The translations under genes were made by a program, and so were the position numbers. A stretch of DNA of 64,000 nucleotides from Marthasterias glacialis (Eukaryota > Echinodermata > Asteroidea > Forcipulatida > Asteriidae): contig OU452228.1 in the NCBI GenBank assembly GCA_911728455.2, forward strand, positions 4,278,001 through 4,342,000, read 5' to 3'. Below are positions 34,732 through 48,400 of the stretch, piece by piece (the first letter of the stretch is position 1; each line of letters begins with the position of its first letter). A model generated the notes under the pieces. That model did not search any database. It was not told where the DNA came from and worked only from the letters and a program-made list of their open reading frames with translations.

Positions 34732-36219
34732 ATATTAAGTTTGATGTGCAAATTTAAAACCAGGCCAAATAGCCTGGTATATTCTATTTAATCCTTTAAT
34801 GCATTATGATAAGTTGGACTCACATTTGTTTTGTGTGCTACTATTGCTACAGTGCTACTTAGAATTTTGACTTAACCCTAACTCCCCTGAGTGATTTACT
34901 AGGATCCTTCCCCACAAATTCCAACACCATATGGGTAACTCAACACCCAAACTGTGGTACTCTGATTATGGTGGTATGCCTGAACCCATGTAAAGCATGG
35001 TCAGTTTACTCATGCAGTCCCCGGTCCAACAAAATCCAACAAAACCTGCTGTTAGAGTTTGATGGAATAGGGACTGTAAAGGTTTTAAATGATTGAGCTT
35101 TCAAATGTGGAAGTATTTCTTCTTCAGGTTCATCAGCAATGATGAAGTAGAGTTTAATGTAGTAAAAAAAGTACCCCCCCCCCAAATAATAATAATGATT
35201 GAAAAACAACGTACAAAAGTATGTCTTCTTACTAAATTTTGTGTAATTTGCTAACATTTGTACATACTGCACATGCATTTTAAAGCAACATTTGGAAGGT
35301 CACTGTTTAAATTAACCTTCTCAGTCAGAGTTGACTTAATACTTGATACTTGATTGAAAAAGTGACGGAAAGGTCATGTATTGGGAATTATGAAAAGGCC
35401 TTTGTGTAAAGCTACATCCATGGCTGTTTTACATGTTTCTTCCCCTTCTAGTAAATGGTTAGATTTGTTGTTGTTTTTGTCAAAACTTCCCCAAAACTTT
35501 GATAATAAATTTAGTTTTGTTGTGTCAAAAAATTATGAACACAACATGACCTGCTTAGTGAATGACCATAAGAGAGTTGAGCTACATGTATATACTTGTG
35601 AGGGGTTACTTAATCAGAATTGTCAATTGTTAGTACCGTACATGTATATTATTTGCATAGATCTGTGTTGACAAATTACAACCAGCTCTAAATCATCAGT
35701 CACATCATGACCGTGATGATATTTCACACATGTCTATGCACGTACACGTTATACTCCTGATACTGTAGTTTACATTTATGGCTATGTGTCTGAACTTTGT
35801 ACTGACTGTTACTGACCTGAAAAGTTTGAACAAAAAGACAAAAGAGCTCAAACCTGGCCAGTGGAGTACCAAGTCCAAACTAAATGCCGTTAAGTACGTG
35901 TACGTGTAGCTTATCAGGGGACTGTAAAATACATACGCAGTCATAGTGTACTTGGTGGTGTTTGGGGAAAAACAAAGTCCTGTTTATTATGACGTGTAGC
36001 GTACAATATTCTACACTTGTATCATGTTAAGATAAAATATTAACCACAGGCCTGTATGCTTCGTTCTTGAAAGGGCAAGGGCACCAAGGCATTTTCTCCA
36101 TGGTAAAAGACAACCTCTATGAGGAAATTGTAAATTTGTACTGGAACACTTCAAGGGCACCAAGGCAATGACCAGGGGCAATGGAGGTAGTTGCCTCCCT
36201 TGCGTCTGTGAAGTATCAG

Positions 36220-36775
36220 GCTTGTAACCAGTTGCTGCCAGGATTCTCTTTTTGTTGTCGCGTCCCCCTGGCGGGATTCTTTTGTGGGAATTGCCAGAAT
36301 CTTTTTTCTTTGAGGGTATCGCTGGTACAAAGAAACCCTGACTTGACAGTGCCAAGAGAACAAAGATTCTCTTTGTTGGATCGTACGTTTTGTTGCTCGA
36401 CTGAGAAAATGTCAAATTCACACAGTGGCATAGGAGTGCTACTAAACACGGAACCATGGTTCGATTGCTGGCTCACTCTGACTTACCTCCGTTCAGCCGT
36501 AATACAATGAATGAACAATGGTGGAAGCCTCTCGATGCCTCGTAATCCCCTTTTTTTGTCCTTGTGTGGGTGAATCAAACCGTTAGACGGCGTGTGCGTG
36601 GTCTGCGCACTCTCTGCAGTTGAATGATCGGGCGACCTTTACTGCGGTGGTCCGAAATTACCAAACGGCGTCGCAAGACGGCTTCCGTTTCCAGGCAGGG
36701 GAAACATTTGCGTGTAAACATGACATCCGGCACCAACTGGTTAAATAACCATTGAACAAAACCAAAGTGATTGCA
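36220..36775 (+). repeat. dispersed repeat of about 0.6 kb, copy 1
   Basis: It shares long stretches with 59585-60195 in the same orientation: GTTGCTGCC(A/G)GGAAT-like start, TCTTTGAG(A/G)GTA(T/C)CGCTGG, CAAAGATTCTCTTTG, AAAATGTCAAATTCAC, GGTGGAAGCCTCTC and GAAA(C/T)ATTTGCGTGTA. A partial third copy is at about 39640-39815. No coding frame is conserved. Confidence 0.65.
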
Positions 36776-38649
36776 AACTAAGAACATGAATTGAAATACA
36801 GAGTGTTTTTAATCAATTGAACTTCACTTTTTACATAATATCATAAACATATTGTGGACACAGCATCATTTTTATTTTTAGATTTGAACATAAAAATAAT
36901 CAAAGTCAATCTTCATGTATACATGTAGTACAGAACGATTCCCCAAAAGACAAGATAACATTAAGGGAATAACTTAATGCATAATGCATACATGTACAAT
37001 GAACATGCAGGTAAAATGAAGAAAGTCGTGCCAGAGACGTGTTCTTCTGAACAGCTGGTATTGTCAGTATCCTGGGAAGAGGAAGCATAGTTTATTTAAT
37101 TAGATTACTCTGGTAATAGATATTGTCAAACAGAACACTGGCTGCACATAACTTCAGTCATTGTTTGTCATATTATCATATTAATTTACTTACTATTATT
37201 ATGTAAATACTGTACTTGCATCTAAGACGTGGACAAATTGGTTAAATGGAGGGTGCGCCCTGTAATTTTTTTGTGCGGAGATGTACATTCATTCCATTGG
37301 CATTTTGACATTTTTCATCCTATCCTATACATGTACAAAACAACACAGGAAATTTTCAGGACAAATAAAGACTCTACTCGGCATAACATTGAGAGATAAA
37401 TATCTGCTCTTTCCAGTAGGCCTAATGGATTGTTTTTCTCAAAGATGAGATCAGTAGTAAGTTTAAGTTTAAGGTTGATCATTTTTCAATCCAACACCTT
37501 ACCGAGTTTTGCTTTGTGCTTTACTAAACTGAATTAATTATCTGTCCTTTTAAGATGTGACCCACATGATGTAGGCCTATTTGCACTGACTTGCCATCTG
37601 ACAGAATGTAAATTTATGGTTAAAAAGGTCATTGCACTTTATTCAAATTATAAGTTCTAGGATCTGAGCATAATGTTACTCAGTGGCCATGTAAGTCATG
37701 CATACATGTATGTTCGTGTACATGTACGTTAAATACATTTCCAATTTGAAATAGACCTACATATGTATGAAAAGGCATTTTTCATTTACACACGTTTTTA
37801 AAATGATGTATTATGTATCTCTTTTTATTTTTTATTTTTTAGGTAAAAAATAGAACAGGATACTATAAGTAATTACTCCCCATTCATCACACAATTCAAT
37901 TTGTCAGAACAAGCACAGTACAACGTGTACAGTATGCTGTAGACACATAAAACACTACATGAGACTAATTTGTTCACACTACATGTACCTACAAGATTTA
38001 TATTATATACTGTACTTGTTATAGGCAATCGTGTACCCTCTGATGTAGATTCTTTGATTGCATTATTGAATATGCACCATACCTGAGAGTGACTTACTAT
38101 TCAGTACATACATGTACTACGGAATGCCAAAATGCCAAAATGACCTTTAACAGCAAATAGTAGTACCCAGCAGTATTATAGTCAAGGTCAGAATCACTGA
38201 CCAGGACATCAAGAGACCTTTACACAGAGAGAGAGAGAGCATCTGAGATCGATCAGTGGCTTAGTGCAAATAGAAGCTGCTTCTTTCTCTCCAATAATGC
38301 AAAAGGCTGTTGTATTAGAATTCATCAGATATCAATATTTGATTGGATGCATGTATACAGTATGGAAGTTGATGTAATGTGTCTTACTCTGTTTCTGTTG
38401 TAGGTTGATTGGATTTTCTGATGATGTCTTTGTAGTGAATATTTATTTGTAGTTGGACAGGAAATCATGAGGGTTAAAGTTCATCTGATTACTTGTTTGA
38501 TCCCAGACATGAACCCAAACCTGTATTGTACGTATGTACCATACAAATGTAATGTAGTTTAACTAGTGTTGTTCTTTTTCGTTTTGTTTTCTAATAAAAT
38601 GCATTTTGTCATTGTGTACACATAGGGTATGTGAATAGTACTGCAGGCC

Positions 38650-38770
38650 TTGAACTTGGCTCTTGAAAGGGCACAGCAATTTTCCTCTGGTAAGGGGCAC
38701 TTCTATGAGGAAAATGTAAACTTGTATTAGAACTTTGCAAAGGCACCACAGCAAAAGCACAGGGCACTGT
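38650..38770 (+). repeat. low-copy dispersed repeat
   Basis: Related to 36070-36190 through CTTGAAAGGGCA, TCTATGAGGAAA and GGGCACCAAGGCA-like blocks, and inversely to the centre of the element at 34355-34731. A short retroposon or MITE interior is possible; the type is unclear. Confidence 0.45.
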
Positions 38771-38797
38771 GGGTGTCGTGGGTTAGTTCAAGGCCTG

Positions 38798-38925
38798 GGG
38801 TGGATTTCACAAAGCGCTAGGACTAGTCTTATATGGAGTTAGGATGAGTAACTATTCCCAACTTACATGACTTGTCATAAGATAGGACCAGTCCTAAGTT
38901 AGGACTAGTTTCATGAAATCCACCC
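38798..38925. mobile_element. 128-bp fold-back MITE, copy 2
   Basis: Same length and ends as the element at 3693-3820 (GGGTGGATTTCACAAAGCGC, GGACTAGTC core). Flanked by CTG at 38795-38797 and 38926-38928, the complement of the CAG flanking copy 1. The arms have diverged a little (ATTCCCAAC, GGACCAGTCC). Confidence 0.8.
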
Positions 38926-39639
38926 CTGGTACCGTACATGTAAGTGTGAAATATGTTGATAAGAGAAACTATGTAGGCCTACATGTAAATGTACAGCAAT
39001 TGTTTTTTGGGAATTTAGTAGATTCATTCTTAACCTAATTTAAAGAAACATACTGCGCATACAACCATCCTTTGAAAATCCCATTAAATACGGTGGTAAT
39101 GTTTTTGCAGTTTATATGCCTGTTCCATGGAACTTCTACTTACCAAAGAACTATGCGCTTATATCGCCGTGTAAAGTGCCTACTTCTATGTAGCAGGACG
39201 TAAGGGCTTGCAACTTGCAGGCCATTCACACAAACTGGTATTCATTGATTCCAATTACGATTTCACAGTCTTATTTCCTCAGACATGTGTAAATTCATTG
39301 CATGTCATTTTCCAAGTGTGAGTTGCCCCCTTGAAAAAGGCTACTACTGTTCAGAGACATGTATGATGAAGTGCAGAGTGCTATTTTTACAAAAGAAGAT
39401 GAGGACACCGCCGATCTTCATTATTTGATTTACTACAAAAATGGAAAACAAAACCTTATTTGTTGTTGCTTAAATGTATTGTTTATTTTCTTTGGGAAAA
39501 GCAGTTTTAATTTAGTTAATTGATCAGACGTTACTAAGCCAACATATTCAATTTTTATTTCTTCATTTAATTTTGAACATTGGTAGGTCCTTACAATGTA
39601 TGCGTCTTCTTTTAAAGATATTTTAAAACTTGCATTGTA

Positions 39640-39815
39640 AGTGAATCGTGACTTGTGACTCGGACTTGAACCATTGTAATGCGTGTGCATGTCTGTGCAC
39701 GCTCAGCAGTGGAATGACCGGGCACCCTTTGTTCCAGTATTCCGATTTCACACAATGGCGTGTTTCAACGTCGCTCATTTGCTGGCTCATTAAATATTTT
39801 CATGGATACACGTCA
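39640..39815 (+). repeat. truncated copy of the 0.6-kb dispersed repeat
   Basis: It carries the right part of the repeat (GTGTGCATGTCTGTGC, GGGCACCCTTTGTTCCAGTA, ATTCCGATTT(T/C)ACACA, TTTGCTGGCT). It is cut at about 39815, where the MITE at 39816-40165 begins, so the MITE may have replaced or interrupted its end. Confidence 0.5.
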
Positions 39816-40165
39816 AGCTCAACATTAGTAAACTGACTGTAAATGCTTCCATTCTTTGCATAAATCAAGGTACTATAATAAAACCAACCTGTGAAAATAT
39901 CAGCTCATTTCGCTGTTTCATATGAAAGAAAACGGTAAAAATACATTCATCATTTTTGCACGCATTCCTATAGGCAGAGTTTTCGTCTCACTGAGATGAA
40001 AACTTATTCTGCATCTTATTTCATGTATTATTTAAAAACGATAACACTTCAGGCAGAAATACTTCAAGGAAAGTTTTCTACCATCATTATCTTTATACCA
40101 TGTAAGGTTTTATATGTAAATCTGTGAACATTTTTGTTTTTCCTCTTACCAATGTTGAGCTGGGG
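39816..40165. mobile_element. about 350-bp MITE with AGCTCAACAT ends, copy A
   Basis: Nearly the same sequence as 42724-43079 over its whole length (TAAATGCTTCCATTCTTTGC, AAAACCAACCTGTGAAAAT, CACTTCAGGCAGAAATA). The right end AATGTTGAGCTGGGG is intact; the left end lacks the first CCCC. Confidence 0.75.
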
Positions 40166-41738
40166 CTTTAAGGCAGAAATATTTCTGTGGAGGACCAGTA
40201 CTAGTTTGAAATTTTAGTTTGAAATTAATCTATTTTTGTTTTCAGTAATCACCAACCCTATACTTTTTCTTTCCACGTATGTGTTAGTTTTTATTAAATA
40301 CAGTTGTGGAATTTAAAACAAAATAATTCCTATACTTTATAAGAAGTATGAGACATAGTTGAATGCATTCCTTACTGATAGGGAATTAAAGAATTTAAAG
40401 TGTCAACTATTCAAGTTATCATGAATGTTTTCATTTGTACACGTTGCCAGGTACTTGCACCTGGCCCATGTGTTCAATTATTTGATACAACATGTACAGG
40501 TACATGTTGGGTTCTCTTCGAATCACAATCCACAATTGGACAAGTATTTTTAGTGTGCAACATTCAAATTGGGACAATAAATAATATACTTATTGTAAGG
40601 AAGGGACATGTATCTTAGGAGACCTGGTACACCTATTGTACATGTATTGTACATGAATATTGTACATGAATGTACAGTACATGTAATGTGTCCACGTATC
40701 TATACAGGAATAGAATATCTGCACTTGAGCATTCCATGCATGCATGCAAATCATAACAGATGCCAAACTTATTAAAATACTGACAGTGAATCTTCCCAAT
40801 GTTCACTTGGTCCTCTCAGTTGCTGCAATACGATACATGGTACAGTTTACACCGTACCCTGCAGGGTAGAAACTGAATCAGGTGTGCATCCTTCATGCAT
40901 TGATGTCAACTTCTCATGTCCATACACTAATGTCTGTGTACTGTACGTAGCTTTCCTTCCTTCCTTATGTCAACCAACTGTCTTCCCAATATAATGTGTT
41001 TGGAGTTCTTCATTAAATTTGATCCCAGAATCCACACCACAGGAAATGACATGTTAATTTCTCAGATAAATCCACTGACTTCATCGGTGGTAGCATACAG
41101 TGTTTTCTCTGTCTAATTAATGTTCTTATTTCACTTACATCCTGCTTGGACTTCCATTTATTGTATGTGACCAGCATACTGCATTTGACTGGTGAACAGA
41201 GGTGGTATACACATGTACCATCGCATTTTAAGGTTTTGGACAGTGTTTACTGGATTGGTTAGAAGATGTATTTTTTTTTAAATTGAATAGGAGAATCTCT
41301 CAGTGCATGATGTGCATGGCAATTGCATTCCAGTGTCACAGTACTTTCTATTATGGCCTGACAAATGCTTCTTGGCCATTTGACAGGTGGATTGGAACCT
41401 CTTTTGAGGTCTGTAATATTTATTACTCATGCAAAGGTTTGACGTCTTCTTCACTTAAGCCATCTGTTCATAAATCTTGGGACCTTGCCCAGGAGTTTCC
41501 CCATTTCGGCAGTTAGGGGGATGGAAATTCCCCAAAGCCTGCACTATCTAACATGAGCTTCTTTTAATGTCCATGCATCAATCTTAAGGAAGAAATGTCT
41601 TTGCAGGTTTTTTGTATACATTATCAATTTTATGGCACAGAATAATTAGAGTACAGACAATTCACTGCATGGATAGTTCTGAATGACAAACTAAAAGCTG
41701 ATATTGTGCACGTACAGTACACGCATGTACCTTCAAAT

Positions 41739-42097
41739 GGGGTGGCATGGGTGGATGCCTTTTAATGGGGTGGCATGGGTGGTGTGTGCGTAAAGTGCCT
41801 GCCTCTCACCAATGTGTCCCTGGTTCGTGTCCTGGCTAGGGCCATATGTGAGTAGAGTTGTGCGTTGGTTCTCTCCTGTGCCACAAAGGGTTTTTTTCCT
41901 GGCCATCCAGTTTTCCTGCCTCCAGAAAAGCCAGAACACTTTCGATCCCAGGTTTGTGCTCCGTGGTCATTGTATGGGTTGATGTGGCTGGCTGCCGAAG
42001 GCACCCTTGATTGCCTGCAGCTCAAACACGGCCTTTGCAATTCAGCTTCTCAACTGCCAGTAAGGATGATTAGCCTCCCAAATTATCATTATTAATG
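41739..42097 (+). mobile_element. tRNA-derived SINE with ATT-type tail
   Basis: The tRNA-like head includes a B-box-like GGTTCGTGTCC near 41821. The body has GGGCCATATGTGAGTAGAGT, TTGGTTCTCTCCTGTGCCAC and TTTCCTGGCCATCCAGTTTT-type blocks typical of a widespread marine-invertebrate SINE body, and the tail is ATTATCATTATTAATG. A GGGGTGGCATGGGTGG motif is duplicated at its 5' edge (41739, 41767). Confidence 0.6.
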
Positions 42098-42469
42098 AAA
42101 CCCTTGGCTGTGGCCATTAGAAATGCAATTTACACAATTTTTTGAATTGGCTAACAATGATAGAACCTTATAGATGAACAACTAAAATTGATGGACAATA
42201 ATGAGTCAGGCCCACACACTGTAAGGACAATGTTTTCTAGTAGTTAAAGAGGAGCCTGAGTTCTTCAATAAAAATTCAAAAAGCATCTCTTTGATTTTAC
42301 TGCAGATCTATGTACATTTTGTTTTACTTTATTGAGAACTTATCTATTTTTTCTGCATAGTATGTGGAGAGTTTGTCAGATACTGAGTGAAACATGAATT
42401 GATTAATAATGTTGGTGGTTATAATTGAAGTTATTTTTTCACATGTTGTTTTTCCTGTAGATTGTTGGG

Positions 42470-45400
42470 ATGGGGCAGACATTATCGGAGCCCGTAACAG
42501 CCAAGGAGACATCAGCATGTGAGAACCACATGTTCAAGGTTGGGTCATCCTGCATGCAAGGATGGAGGATCAGTATCCTTTGAGTGAATTCTTAATAACA
42601 TTCTTGAAGACAGTACCACTGCCTCTTTATCTCTAATGTAGACAAAGAGTGAATTTTATTTACTTGATTTAATTGTTCATAAATAAACTTGGCCATCCAT
42701 ATTTTACTTTAATTGCTTTCAAACCCCAGCTCAACATTAGTAAACTGACGGTAAATGCTTCCATTCTTTGCATAAATCAAGATATGTAATAAAACCAACC
42801 TGTGAAAATGTCAGCTCATTTTGTTGTTTCATTTACGAAAAACCAGTAAAAATGTATTCAGCATTTTTGTACGCATTCCTATTAGTAGATTTTTTGTCTC
42901 ACTTGAGACGAAAATTAATTTTGGATCTTATTTCATTTATTGTTAAAAACGGTAACACTTCAGGCAGAAATATTTTAAGGAAAGTTTTCTACCATCATTA
43001 TCTTTATACATGTACCATGTAAGGTATATGTAAACCTGTGAACATTCACGTTTTTCTTCTTACCGATGTTGAGCTGGGGCTTTAAAGACATTTTGTAAGT
43101 TAATAAAAAAAATTTTAAAAGGAAGTACATTTGAATGAGGTTAGTCATTTCCTTCCTAAAGATTTTTTTCTTATTTTTGATCAAAATCTGTTGGGAAAAA
43201 GGAAGAAGAATATCGTCAATTTGTCTTAGTATTTTAGAGATCTTTCTACATACACTTACTGTATTTGCAACTTTGAAGGTTGTGCTTGATGTCTTGAGAA
43301 AATGTTTGTCATCATCCACCCACACTGTCATAATACACTTTGTACTGACCTTTGAAACTTCCAAATACATTGTTCAAAATACAGTGCTCCATGTTTTTGT
43401 AGGGACATTGTAAATCCCCTTAAAATGTGGGTCAAATAAAACTTAAGTGCACCGTGTTTTTATGATCTCGATTGGACACAAAAACATTGTGCTTGTGTTT
43501 GTAAGTGGGGACCTTATATTTTCTCATTAAGAGAATAAAAGAGTAGTGAGTCTTAAACGGGGTCGTGGCCATGCAATATCGTTCCTTTATCTCCATAATA
43601 ATGATAATAAAACAGCATTTATAAAGCGCATTATGAATCACAGATTCCTCAGTGCGCCTAATAATATAATAAGCAAAATTTAAAATTATCAAGAAAACCT
43701 ACAAAAATAATCTAAAAGTCACACAGACCAGGGCATGACCCTACATGGTTTTAAAAGGCTGTTTAAGACCGAGCCACTACTCTTTTATTCCCATTTTTAA
43801 TTACCCTTTTGAGTAAAAAGCATAATAATGTAGGAAAAAATTGTAATTGAAATTGTCTGTTTTGTAAAGTTGTTCAGTTTCTGTCCTTAGGTACCATTTT
43901 GTGAAGGGTCAAATTGCACGCGACGCTCATCGGTTGTGCTTACGCGCATACTAATAGGTTTTACATTCATTACCAGTATCATGTATTGATTGCGTTACAT
44001 GTAAAGTAGCGTCTGCGTAAGCTTGCGCACCAACACACATATGGCTATGAACGTCGGCTAACTATGATTGAACACTTTTTACCATGTCTCTACTACTCAT
44101 TTAAAATGGCCACATGATCTCCTCTCGACCAATCAGAACGGATAAACTGTCCGGGGCATTTATGAATAGACAATTAGAATCATGTACACACTGTCTATGC
44201 AAGACCTTTTGGCTTGTTTTGATATGGAGGTCTGAATGTACAAGACAGCATAAACTAATTTTTTTATATAAAAATGAGGTATTGAGGTATTTGTAACTAA
44301 TACTGTATGTAACAGCATTTTTAGTAGAATCTAGATAGGCCCTACCACTTTTCAATCTGCAAACCCCTTGAACTTGACATTGAAATGCACCAGCCACCAT
44401 TCCTCCTAATAATCATAAGATGTGAGCAGATTACCCACAGTATAACTGATATCATATTTTTCAAGTGGCATAATTAGTTGATGCCTTCTCGACCCGTTTT
44501 GTTTCATATGAACAGATACAGTTTCCAAGATGTTGTTTGAATGTTGGCATGGTGACAAACTAAACCTCTAAACATGAGGCTGAACCATGTGAACCATGTG
44601 TTGAACATAAACAATAATTGCAAGCAGTTGGTCAGGGAGTAGAAGAGAAAATATTCCTGGAGAATTCAGAGAATGATTTTATTCCCTGTAAACCCCGATG
44701 GAGTGAGGAGATTATTTTCATAGTAACCACATGGTGTGCTCTTGCCAAAAAAAAAAACCTTTCAGCAACACGGTCCTAATGGAATTAACATATTCTAAGG
44801 TTTCTGGAGATGTTATGAAAGATAATAAACATTTTGTACATTTTCTGGCCTTCTTCATGCCTTTCATTTCCTGAAGGATTTTATGAACTTCTGAGTTACA
44901 AAATTACTAACACATGAACAGTTTTGGGGAAACAATATTTTCAGTTTACCAAAGACAATGTACAGTGATGAAACCCTCTTGAATAGACCTTTATCATGCT
45001 GCCACCATCTTGGTCTTGTTCTCTGTGTCCAATAACAGTAATAGATGCTCATATTCATTGTACTAAAAGGAACCAGACTATTTGCCCTTCCAGCCTCGGT
45101 TTGGTCACATTGGTTTGAATAGGAGAAAATCAAGATGGCTGCACCATGATAAAGGTCTATAGAGGTAACACACAATGTATACCTGAACGTTAGAGAGCCA
45201 CCTTTTAAAAAGAATAAACTTAATATCACTTTGTGCTGATGGCAGAAAGATGTTACATTTGTAAATGTAACATATATCAAATCAAATCTAATCTAAATGC
45301 ATTTGTATTTAGATTTGATATATCGGAAAGAGAGCAGTTTCTCAATTTAAACTGAAAGTGATTTAATTTCCGTGAACGAAGCAGGTCCTCGGACATGGCA

Positions 45401-48400
45401 TAAAATATGCAAAATTATAACCCGCACTTCAGCCAAGAGAAATGATTATAATTTCAAAACAGTTTTTTTATGAAAATCTTTGGCTAAGGGAATGCACTTT
45501 TCTTTCTTTTCTGCAGGTGCTTGTAAATATAATACAGTGGTTTTTAGATCGGTGCTTAGATCATTAGAACATGTTGCTAGCTGAAATGCAGTGAAATGTT
45601 GTTCACATTCACATATGATTGATATTAGATAAGGTACAGATTTAGTTGGCTTCAAGAAAATTACAAGTTTAATGTTAAACTGGCCCAAATATTACAAAAA
45701 AGTTACGCAGCACATGCATTATGCTAAGAACACAAACTCAAATGCGAGCATTGTTGATGTTTGTGGTCATGTATGTTTGTGGTTTGCACACAAAATTAAA
45801 AAGTGTTCCTTCCTCCAGAATACCAACATAATTGTACATGTATAAATTCAAACTTATGAATTGAATAGGCTTCACACATGTAGATAGAAATACTGTATGA
45901 CATACAGTATGCATAATGTTATGTACATGTAAAGTGTTATACACGTGCACTTGAATATAATTTGATGAAATCCAGGGTAATGAAGGTGAGTCATGTAAAC
46001 TACGGAGTGTTCAAGGTACTTCTAACATGTAATGTACATAGCACACGTACATCCTACAGTATCTTGGCACTATGTACACTGTATAATAAACATCCACTGC
46101 GTTGATTACAGACAACTACTATCATTGATGTCAGACTTTCCCCTTCCCTTCAAAGTGATGCTAGCTCGTACTGAAGAAGTATACATAGAAATAAATCAAT
46201 GAAGCAAGCACTGCAAAGACAAAGACACGTCTCCAGCAAGAGTTTTCCGTTACAATGCAAATGAAAGGAGTGTTTGATTGGGTTTTTTTCACACTCCAAG
46301 TGATGCAATGCTTACACAAAATTGATGTAAGTTATACTGGTGAACAATTTGGTGCTACATGCTCAAGATTAAGAAGGACCTGTACATACAGCCTGTAGTT
46401 GAACCGAGTTCACCAACCATAAGAGATGTGATTCCTTTCACTTAAGGCCATCTGGGTTCTGACCCTTCCGTAATTCTATCCCGTCAGTGAGGGACTGATA
46501 AAGATCGTATCTCTCAACCATTAAAAAGTTGGATTGCTGACTGTACTTGCTAACACTTTGGTTTTTCTTGCTGAACGTGTCTCTGTTTTCTGCTGAATGG
46601 CATTAGCAGTAGTCACTGTCCTGTAGCTGGACACACTGGTTGAATGAAGAGTAAATGTCACATCATTACATGGCATTGCATAAACATGCAAGCTCCTGTG
46701 GAAAGAAAAACAACATGCATGAAGTACCTCTGTTGTTTAATGCCAGAGATTTATCAGCATGTGTCTGACCATGGTCTGAGGTTCTAATCAACGCATTTAT
46801 TTTGTGAGGTGAATACGAGTGTGAATTTACACTGTTGACTGGAATCTGCCCCCACTGTACACTGAGAATGTATCCAGGATCACCTTGAGTGTGTTCATAA
46901 ATAAGCAGAGCACTTAATGGGTCGTGTAGTTCCATAAAAGGGAGCACATCTGCAGGGTCCCCATCCCATTGCTCACAAATTAGGATTTGTCAGTTTTGTC
47001 CTTGTAATTCAATAACCTGGGTGCTAGACTGCTGGGACAGACTAAATGCTGTAGTCTAGAATGGAGTGTAGATCAAAACCACATAGTCTGGCGGAAATAT
47101 ATTTATCTTAAAAAGAGAGATAATTTATGTATTCGTGAAATTGAGTCTGAAACTAACAATGTGCAGTGTTTTAAGGTTCAACTTATTTTAAAGCGATGTT
47201 CAACCAAAGTATTTCATTGTTGTTTTTTCTATTAAATATCTACTTATGTTCCCCCCCCCCAAAAAAAACAAAAAAACAAAACAAAAACAAAAACAGCTAC
47301 TTGTGTTCCAGTGTTTAGTCTTGACATTTCATATGAAGAAAATTTAATACCGCAAATATTCAATTATATAAATCCAATCTAGTACTATTTCTTTCATAAT
47401 ACCATCTTGCACACCATAGGGCCCTCTCTGTATTGATGCATTTCCATCTCCCTGTCTGTAACCCCTTATACTATCGACGCCATGATGTCAAGTTAATTGG
47501 TCGGTCGCAACAGACTATCTCAGGATTTCAAGAGTTGCTTGCTGCCAGTCATTCAACAACCTCTACTTCTTCTCCTGTAGTCTAGTTCCTTCTGTACATT
47601 ATTCCAGTCATGAACTTGTTGAACTGCAGATCAAATCTGTGGGATTACTTTCTCTTTTCCTATTGTCATACGTGTACATTGAGTTAGCTGTCTGCTGTGG
47701 TGGTTTGGCTTGGACAATTGATTCAAATTTAACGTCTACATCTTGGAACATATTTCACTAATCACAAAACCACAAATAAATGAAGGGATGTAAATGATGA
47801 TAAAGTGGAAACTGTGAAATACTCCTTGTTTAAGGATTATTGTTGTTATGTGTGCAGTGCTGCAAGTCAAAACATTGGCAAGGAAAATAGAGAATTTGTT
47901 GATTTATTCATGAGAAGTAAGATTCCATAATGTGGTAAAAAGGTCAATCTTTCACAACACACAATGCTCTGTGTCATTAATTTATCTTGTTTGTTTCTTA
48001 GCTGTAATGTCAAATAACAATCCTATACAGAAAGGAGGTACATGTTTTGAAATGTTTGTCAATATTAAATATGTGTATTGATAACGAGTTTATTAAGGTT
48101 AGATTGATTGTTTTACTGTGTACAGGATATTGTACATGCACAACGTGTGCAGGAGAGTACATGTACATGTAAATGGGCACGAAAAAGGGATTGTTTTTAC
48201 TGTGAGATGTTAGCTGCAAACTTAAGCAAGACGATTTTAATTTATTCTGATTATAATATAGAATGCCTGAAGATACTTGTACGCACATAATCTTGTATGT
48301 ACGTACATGTACAATGTGCAGGCACTGTGTATGAAGTGTGCACGTTTGTTCGCATTTAAAAACAATGAATACAAGATGAATTGTGATGTGTGTACATGTA

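Noticed and set aside
36011..36457. 148-codon minus-strand open frame
   Set aside because: It spans the 0.6-kb dispersed repeat and the equivalent frame is broken in the second copy at 59585-60195.
42975..43370. 131-codon minus-strand open frame
   Set aside because: Part of it lies in a MITE and the remainder is Lys/Ile-rich AT-biased sequence without splice signals.
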